From IMG/VR virus record IMGVR_UViG_3300010430_006910, positions 1 to 62,477 of that record: a DNA stretch of 62,477 nt; one strand, 5' to 3'. Shown in pieces: positions 58,380-62,477 of the stretch (its first letter is position 1; each line of letters starts with the position of its first letter). The position numbers were made by a program, and so were the translations under genes. Source of the DNA: a virus. Under the pieces are notes generated by a model. The model was given only the letters and a program-made list of their open reading frames with translations, had not been told where the DNA came from and searched no databases.

Positions 58380-58745
58380 TTACCCCGCCTTTTTTGTATT
58401 TTTATACCTGGTATTATTTATTATGAAACGCACTATCTCCCAAACAGGAATTTTTTTATTCTTCTGTGATAAAGCCGGTAATTTGGGGTTTTGGAAATAA
58501 CCCAATCCATGTTTTTCAATTAAGGTAGGTATTGCGTCACGCGAACAATCAAGTAAATACGGTTCCGATGCTTCGGTATAGGTGTAAAGCAACTTAAACT
58601 TCCCCTCCATCATTAAGGCACGTAAAGCCTTTTCAACAATCGCATCAGTATCAACGTATATCTGCAAAGCAGCTGCTTCCCTCTCAGCTTCAAGAGACTG
58701 AGCTGTGGGCATGTCACTAATGAACTTTAATCTGTCAGTCTTCAT
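58380..58745 (-). CDS. Hypothetical early regulator-associated protein
   Basis: 121 aa. N-terminal EREAAALQIYVDTDAIVEKALRAL cut by its Asp matches the ...VLEKALRVLMMEW region of the neighbouring HTH gene, so the two share ancestry in part. The C-terminal IPVWEIVRFIINNTRY is conserved-looking. Possibly a Cox/excision-type helper; unproven. Confidence 0.5.
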   Translation of the reverse strand: MKTDRLKFISDMPTAQSLEAEREAAALQIYVDTDAIVEKALRALMMEGKFKLLYTYTEASEPYLLDCSRDAIPTLIEKHGLGYFQNPKLPALSQKNKKIPVWEIVRFIINNTRYKNTKKAG

Positions 58746-59124
58746 CTGTGCCCCCGTAGTTTTTATTTACCATGCGTTCTATCCGGTTTAGCTGCGCCCT
58801 CGTTTCTTCTATCTCTTTTTTTATTGCCCGCCACTCCATCATCAAGACACGTAAAGCCTTTTCTAAGACATCACTGGTCTCGGGATAGCTGCTAATACTT
58901 TCACCAACAACTCCGTCTGGTTTATCTCCAAACAACAGCCATTCAACATCACATCCAACGTTTTTAAGACGTTCTATTAGCACAGCTCCCGGTTTACTAT
59001 TCCCGGCTACATATTGGGATAAAGATCTAACAGACATATTCATTCCACGTTCAAGATTTGCTATTGAGCCAAATCTTAACTTTGCAAATTGCTTTAGCCG
59101 ATCTGCAACAACCTTATTCTCCAT
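58735..59124 (-). CDS. Helix-turn-helix regulator of phage B (early side)
   Basis: 129 aa from MENKVVADRLKQF. N-terminal HTH with LERGMNMSVRSLSQYVAGN and GCDVEWLLFGD, closely related to the repressor at 60106. The C-terminus (EWRAIKKEIEETRAQL...) is shared with the next gene upstream through a DNA duplication of about 90 bp. Possibly a Cro-like or second repressor. Confidence 0.65.
   Translation of the reverse strand: MENKVVADRLKQFAKLRFGSIANLERGMNMSVRSLSQYVAGNSKPGAVLIERLKNVGCDVEWLLFGDKPDGVVGESISSYPETSDVLEKALRVLMMEWRAIKKEIEETRAQLNRIERMVNKNYGGTDED
58742..58836 (-). repeat. Direct repeat copy 1 (shared 3' ends of two regulator genes)
   Basis: About 90 bp that are nearly identical to 59122-59216, encoding the shared ending WRAIKKEIEETRAQL-RIERM. 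The two copies are in the same direction about 380 bp apart; recombination between them would fuse the two genes. Confidence 0.7.
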
Positions 59125-59713
59125 CTGTCCACCCACGGTATTTATTCGCCATGCGTTCTATCCGGTCAAGCTGAGCCCTCGTTTCTTCTATCTCTTTTTT
59201 TATTGCCCGCCACTCCCCCGCATCAATTATTTTATCATTAGCTAGAGCAATTTCCAAACTCTGGCCAACCTGGCTGCTCTCTGTATTTAACTTTATTGAT
59301 TCACGGTATAGTGAATTTATCAAATCATCGGTGACTTTTATCACGTCATCTGCTTTCTCTATTGCTTCTTCTGGTAATCTTCGCATACCCTCGCGATAAA
59401 ATGCAACTAGAGGACGCGCATCATTGATGATTTCGCAAATCATCATCAAATCATCGGCGCCCATTTTACTCTTTGTTATCGGGTCCTTTTCAAACCAGCT
59501 TGCGATTGTCGCTGCTCGTGGAGGTTGGCGGTATTCACTTTTCCAGATCCTGTCAAGTTCGCTTTCAAGATGTTTCCAAACATTAAATGTCCTTAATCCT
59601 TGCATCCTTATTTTATGCTCAAATTCTAGAACACAATCATGGGCTAACTCCAAATAGTCAATTTCCTGCTGGTTACCTGCCGGTTTTTTGCTGTCTTTTT
59701 TCCCATCTTCCAT
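59114..59713 (-). CDS. Phage early protein with shared C-terminus
   Basis: 199 aa. Helical, acidic N-terminus (EIDYLELAHDCVLEFEHKI), a central RAATIASWFEKDP with TKSKMGADDLMMICEIIND, and the C-terminal coiled coil shared with the downstream regulator. The central part resembles phage CII-type regulatory or DNA-binding proteins. Function not certain. Confidence 0.5.
   Translation of the reverse strand: MEDGKKDSKKPAGNQQEIDYLELAHDCVLEFEHKIRMQGLRTFNVWKHLESELDRIWKSEYRQPPRAATIASWFEKDPITKSKMGADDLMMICEIINDARPLVAFYREGMRRLPEEAIEKADDVIKVTDDLINSLYRESIKLNTESSQVGQSLEIALANDKIIDAGEWRAIKKEIEETRAQLDRIERMANKYRGWTDGE
59122..59216 (-). repeat. Direct repeat copy 2
   Basis: Partner of 58742-58836. Identity is high over the whole length, with a few substitutions, so the duplication is recent. 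Confidence 0.7.
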
Positions 59714-59741
59714 TATATTACTCCCGGAAACAAAATTTTAC

Positions 59742-59999
59742 TTAACTGGCTTTTTTTTCACTAACTGGTGTATCTTCAGCGATGATAGTTTCATTTATTT
59801 CATTTAATAAACGCGGGGCATTACCCTTAAAGGCATTGCCAATTGAAGCACGAGATACTCCAAGCTTTTTTGCGAGGAAGGCATTTAAGCCGGTCATTTT
59901 GTTGAATACTTTAATACCTCTGGTATATACTTCCATCGGGTCAAGTACTTTTCCGGATTCAACTTGCTTTCTTATTTCAGCATAATTATATTGATACAT
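59742..59999 (-). CDS. Cro/CII-like DNA-binding protein
   Basis: 85 aa from MYQYNYAEIRKQV. Helix-turn-helix LNAFLAKKLGVSRASIGNAF. Divergent from the repressor at 60106 across the operator region, as Cro is from CI. Probably opens the early operon by blocking the repressor promoter, or activates it. Confidence 0.65.
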   Translation of the reverse strand: MYQYNYAEIRKQVESGKVLDPMEVYTRGIKVFNKMTGLNAFLAKKLGVSRASIGNAFKGNAPRLLNEINETIIAEDTPVSEKKAS

Positions 60000-60011
60000 T
60001 GTTTTTACCAC

Positions 60012-60105
60012 TTACTTTGTTAATAGTTTTACATTGATTTACATCTTACTATGTAAACTTACATTATTATTACATAGTTGTCAAGTATAAAATACATATA
60101 ATATT
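60012..60105. promoter_or_regulatory. Operator cluster of the phage B immunity region
   Basis: TTACAT occurs at 60029, 60039, 60059 and 60070 and its complement ATGTAA at 60051, five copies in 47 bp, between the divergent Cro-like and repressor genes. Repeated operators at this place are typical for a lysogeny switch. Confidence 0.6.
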
Positions 60106-60522
60106 ATGGATAATGTTTCTGAAATAGGGGAAAGGTTAAAAGAATTTGCAAAAAGCAACTTTGCTTCGGTCGCAGCTCTCGAAAGAAAATTAAACCTAGC
60201 ACCAAATAGTTTAAGCCAATATACTAATGGGAGAAGCAAACCGGGTGCTAAACTCTTGGATAAATTAAAAGAGGTTGGGTGCGATATTGGTTGGTTATTA
60301 TATGGCAGCGAATCCGGCAAGATGGTTGGTGTCGTTCGTGAACACGGCAGCCACTATTCTATTAACTTTGTTGTCCCAGAATCAGTTGATGGTATGAAAG
60401 CAAAAATAGGGCAACTGGAAGCAACCATAAAGTTTATGGAAGTAAAAGAAAAAGAGTATATCGATGAGATTAAGAGATTAAACAAAAAATTATCGCAATC
60501 TATTGATCAATCAAATAAATAA
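60106..60522 (+). CDS. Phage B repressor (CI-like, HTH_XRE)
   Basis: 138 aa. HTH residues about 5-62 with NLAPNSLSQYTNGRSKPGA and GCDIGWLLYGS. The middle part (HGSHYSINFVVPESVDG) is short and lacks a visible Ser/Lys peptidase. A coiled coil ends the protein. It should bind the TTACAT cluster upstream and keep phage B silent. Confidence 0.75.
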   Translation: MDNVSEIGERLKEFAKSNFASVAALERKLNLAPNSLSQYTNGRSKPGAKLLDKLKEVGCDIGWLLYGSESGKMVGVVREHGSHYSINFVVPESVDGMKAKIGQLEATIKFMEVKEKEYIDEIKRLNKKLSQSIDQSNK

Positions 60523-60542
60523 TAACTAATCCGGAGGGCATT

Positions 60543-60689
60543 TTGGATTATTTAATGTGGTATATAATTGCTGCTATTATTATAATTTTCGCCGGGAGAT
60601 ACCTGTTTGCTTGGTACTTTGGCATTTCTGAGATCATCCACAACCTCGAAGAGATAAACAAAAAACTTGATAACCTGGTCAAAAAATAA
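60543..60689 (+). CDS. Small membrane protein, 48 aa
   Basis: TTG start with GGAGG upstream. One membrane helix (WYIIAAIIIIFAGRYLFAWYF) followed by a charged helix (IHNLEEINKKLDNLVKK). It lies in the region between repressor and integrase where lysogenic cargo genes are found. Function unknown. Confidence 0.6.
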   Translation: MDYLMWYIIAAIIIIFAGRYLFAWYFGISEIIHNLEEINKKLDNLVKK

Positions 60690-60720
60690 AGATAATTAAC
60701 TTATCGTTTGGAGGTAGAAA

Positions 60721-60939
60721 TTGACAAAAGAATGCCCTTATTGTGCCGAAGAGATATTAGTTGCAGCTAAAAAATGTAAACATTGTGGTGAATTCTTGGA
60801 TGATGAATTAAAAAAAAATTCTGAGCCGGAAGTTGAAAAAGAGTCCGTTGTTTATGTGAAACAAGAAAAAAACGGACTTGTAACTTTTTTAGTCATCTTG
60901 GGGATAATTGCTTTAATAATGGTAATAACAGGCGTTTAA
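60721..60939 (+). CDS. Zinc-ribbon membrane protein (UPF0547-like)
   Basis: 72 aa, TTG start with GGAGGT upstream. N-terminal zinc ribbon CPYCAEEILVAAKKCKHCG and a C-terminal membrane helix (GLVTFLVILGIIALIMVITGV cut at its first Gly). Probably expressed from the prophage. A role in exclusion of other phages is possible but not shown. Confidence 0.7.
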   Translation: MTKECPYCAEEILVAAKKCKHCGEFLDDELKKNSEPEVEKESVVYVKQEKNGLVTFLVILGIIALIMVITGV

Positions 60940-60974
60940 TCAATGTATGGGTTCCGTTTGCAATTCTTTTTATT

Positions 60975-61277
60975 GTGAATCAAATCATTGAAAAATTAGG
61001 GTTAAAGATTCAACTACTTTACTCTTATTTGGACGACCTATTGTTATTCCCTGTAATTATTCCTTTAATATCCCTATACTTTAGAATTGTAAGAAATGAC
61101 GAAAATTTCAATTTGCCTTTCTCGTGGATGTTTATTGCTTTTTTAGCTTTGTCCGTACTCTTTGAATTTATTATTACCCATTTCTTAAATAGTTCCACAA
61201 GCGATACAAATGACATAGTTTTTTACTTTTTGGGGTTGTTGTTAATAAATTATCTATTAAAAAAAGAAATAAGTTAG
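60975..61277 (+). CDS. Small multi-pass membrane protein, start uncertain
   Basis: 100 aa from GTG 60975. Hydrophobic segments LLLFPVIIPLISLYF, FSWMFIAFLALSVLFEFII and IVFYFLGLLLINYLL. The frame upstream stays open and encodes WVPFAILFIV, which looks like part of the same membrane protein, but no ATG exists there, so the gene may have lost its native start. Unknown function. Confidence 0.5.
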   Translation: MNQIIEKLGLKIQLLYSYLDDLLLFPVIIPLISLYFRIVRNDENFNLPFSWMFIAFLALSVLFEFIITHFLNSSTSDTNDIVFYFLGLLLINYLLKKEIS

Positions 61278-61289
61278 TACGGTTAAATT

Positions 61290-62477
61290 ATGAAATTTTA
61301 TTCAATATACCCCAAACGGGGAATATTATACCTAAAATTCAAAACTGCCGGGGGCAAATGGCAGGTGAAAACACTTAACCCGTTATCTGCCGGCAAATAT
61401 AAAAACGCTATTGAGGCGAAAGGTAGAGGTGATTGGGGTAAAGCCATTAAAATTGCTGAAGATATAATTGAAAATGAAAAACTTGTTGAAAAATACCCCA
61501 ATTCAGCTATAATATCAGCACAACGCCACCCCCTTTCATTAACCTGGGAACAATTTATTAAAAGCAAATCTCATCTTCGCCCTAAAACCATATCGGCATT
61601 TCAACAAGGCTACAAGTATTTTGAGCATTATTTTGGTAAGGGGAAATCAATACAAACAATAACAAAAAAAGACATACAAGATTTTGTGAATTTTCTTCGT
61701 AACATAAAATCATACAGGGGCAATCCGTTAAACACCGAAGATAAAACACCCGAACAACTTTCTGTTAATACAATAAATAATTACTTACGCCAGATCAGGA
61801 TGTTTTTTAATTGGCTTGTTGAAATGGATTATATAACCAAAAGCCCGGTATTGAAAAACAAAAACTACAATCTGATTTATCAGAAAAGAGTTCATATTGA
61901 TGTGCCGGAAAATGTAATTAACGATGTTCTGGATTATCTGGAGAATAAAGATTTATGGCAATACCGTGCAATACTCTTTATGCTTTTTACCTCAGTCCAC
62001 CCTATTGAAGTTTGCCATATTCGTTGGGAAGACGTTTTCTTTAGTCAGAAACATATAGTAATGAGATACGTTAAAACTAATACGGAGCACTTTTTCCCAC
62101 TCTATAAAGATTTAGAAAATTTTCTTCTTTCATTCCCACCCCGGAAAGGCAAAATATTCCCTTTCACCAATACAGATCAGTTCCGTTTTTGGAAAAGAGC
62201 ACTGGAAAAAACCGGGAATGAACATTACCCCATTAAACTTTTACGGAAAACCACTATAACCACCCTGATAAATATCATCGATCCCGATCTTACAGGTGTC
62301 TATTTTGATTTAATCCACACACTTTCCGGTCACACTGATCCCAAAACAACTTGGGAGCATTACCGGGTAGCCCGGATAAAAAAACATGCTGAATTACTTT
62401 CAAGATTAACAAGCTACCGGTACCAGGATGGTACCAAAATATATAATATTCCCACGCGAAACACGGCAAATCAGTAG
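61290..62477 (+). CDS. int: Tyrosine recombinase (phage B integrase) with unusual box I
   Basis: 395 aa, ending exactly at the window edge. N-terminal arm-binding region, core-binding region (about 80-190: TWEQFIKSKSHLRPKTISAF) and catalytic domain. Visible catalytic positions: K262, R319 (KLLRKTT), H348 (LSGHTDPKTT) and Y358 (EHYRV). Box I reads FTSVHPIEV, with H237 where most enzymes have the first catalytic Arg, and the box II His is replaced by K316. It may be inactive or belong to a divergent subfamily. Confidence 0.85.
   Translation: MKFYSIYPKRGILYLKFKTAGGKWQVKTLNPLSAGKYKNAIEAKGRGDWGKAIKIAEDIIENEKLVEKYPNSAIISAQRHPLSLTWEQFIKSKSHLRPKTISAFQQGYKYFEHYFGKGKSIQTITKKDIQDFVNFLRNIKSYRGNPLNTEDKTPEQLSVNTINNYLRQIRMFFNWLVEMDYITKSPVLKNKNYNLIYQKRVHIDVPENVINDVLDYLENKDLWQYRAILFMLFTSVHPIEVCHIRWEDVFFSQKHIVMRYVKTNTEHFFPLYKDLENFLLSFPPRKGKIFPFTNTDQFRFWKRALEKTGNEHYPIKLLRKTTITTLINIIDPDLTGVYFDLIHTLSGHTDPKTTWEHYRVARIKKHAELLSRLTSYRYQDGTKIYNIPTRNTANQ

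Larger units (their letters stand above)
37616..62477 (-). mobile_element. Right fragment of the lambda-like prophage (phage B): integrase, replication, packaging, head
   Basis: Integration, immunity, replication, cos-like, terminase, portal, protease-capsid, head-tail and amidase genes follow each other in the order expected of a lambda-type siphophage. Nearly all are on the minus strand, except the repressor and integrase side. The integrase stop codon is the final codon of the window, so the attachment site on this side is outside. No tail tape measure is present here; it is found at 1198-3396 beyond the Mu-like insertion. Confidence 0.85.

Noticed and set aside
61290-62477. The tyrosine recombinase as the integron integrase that built the cassette array
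   Set aside because: It has a phage-type N-terminus and no visible IntI-specific extra helix, lies 13 kb from the array next to the phage repressor, and has an altered box I.
1-62477. tRNA, rRNA and CRISPR genes
   Set aside because: No cloverleaf-type arm pairs with TTCGA-like loops, rRNA stretches or regularly spaced repeats were noticed by eye; a tRNAscan or CRISPR search was not possible here.

Overview
The window is phage DNA throughout; no housekeeping gene is visible. It contains a nested structure with three layers. The outer layer is a lambda-like siphophage prophage (called phage B here) that occupies 1-5306 and 37616-62477 and runs off the left edge; its integrase stop codon is the last codon of the window. 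The second layer is a complete-looking Mu-like transposable prophage of about 32.3 kb (5307-37615), inserted into the late operon of phage B. The third layer is a promoterless-looking row of about eight small gene cassettes separated by attC-type recombination sites (44832-48065). It resembles an integron cassette array without an integron integrase, and it lies between the HNH/terminase genes and the portal gene of phage B.

Host: the DNA is AT-rich by eye, most genes have clear Shine-Dalgarno sequences (AGGAG/GGAGG), and ATG, GTG and TTG starts are used. The protein style (Mu-like genes in mixed orientation, small zinc-ribbon cassette proteins) would suit the Bacteroidota/Ignavibacteriota neighbourhood, but this is only a weak inference.

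Phage B, read right to left after removing the inserts: integrase (+) at 61290-62477, small membrane genes, CI-like repressor (60106, +) with an operator cluster, Cro/CII-like genes, early genes, Toprim primase and VirE-type helicase, a TGTAGTC repeat region that could be the replication origin, a gpZ-like gene, a cosQ-like sequence, Nu1-like small terminase, GpA-type large terminase, HNH nuclease, the cassette array, a gpW-like protein, lambda-type portal, fused protease-capsid, head-tail joining proteins, amidase, then (across the Mu-like insertion) a holin-like protein, major tail protein, frameshifted tail chaperone G/GT, tape measure protein and a tail tip protein that is cut by the window edge.

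The Mu-like prophage, read right to left: left end with transposase-type end repeats, repressor/Ner-like switch, early genes of mostly unknown function, a MuA-like DDE transposase (31272-33182), DUF3164-like and GemA-like genes, and a gpF-like head gene. A plus-strand block (20744-26011) carries gp36/gp37-like genes, gp27, terminase gp28, portal gp29 and gpG. Minus-strand scaffold, capsid, lysis-like membrane proteins, tail tube, frameshifted tail chaperone, tape measure, large tail protein, fibre, Dam methylase and muramidase follow, up to the right end. A plus-strand TPR gene with an extra copy of the end repeat in front of it sits in the middle.

The junctions support nesting rather than adjacency. 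TG/CA termini lie at matching distances from the end repeats, a 4-bp duplication (ATAC) flanks them, and removal of the insert rejoins a Shine-Dalgarno AAAGGA to the ATG of the phage B holin-like gene. Phage B is therefore likely defective (split late operon, integrase with His in place of the first catalytic Arg), whereas the Mu-like element shows no obvious broken gene.
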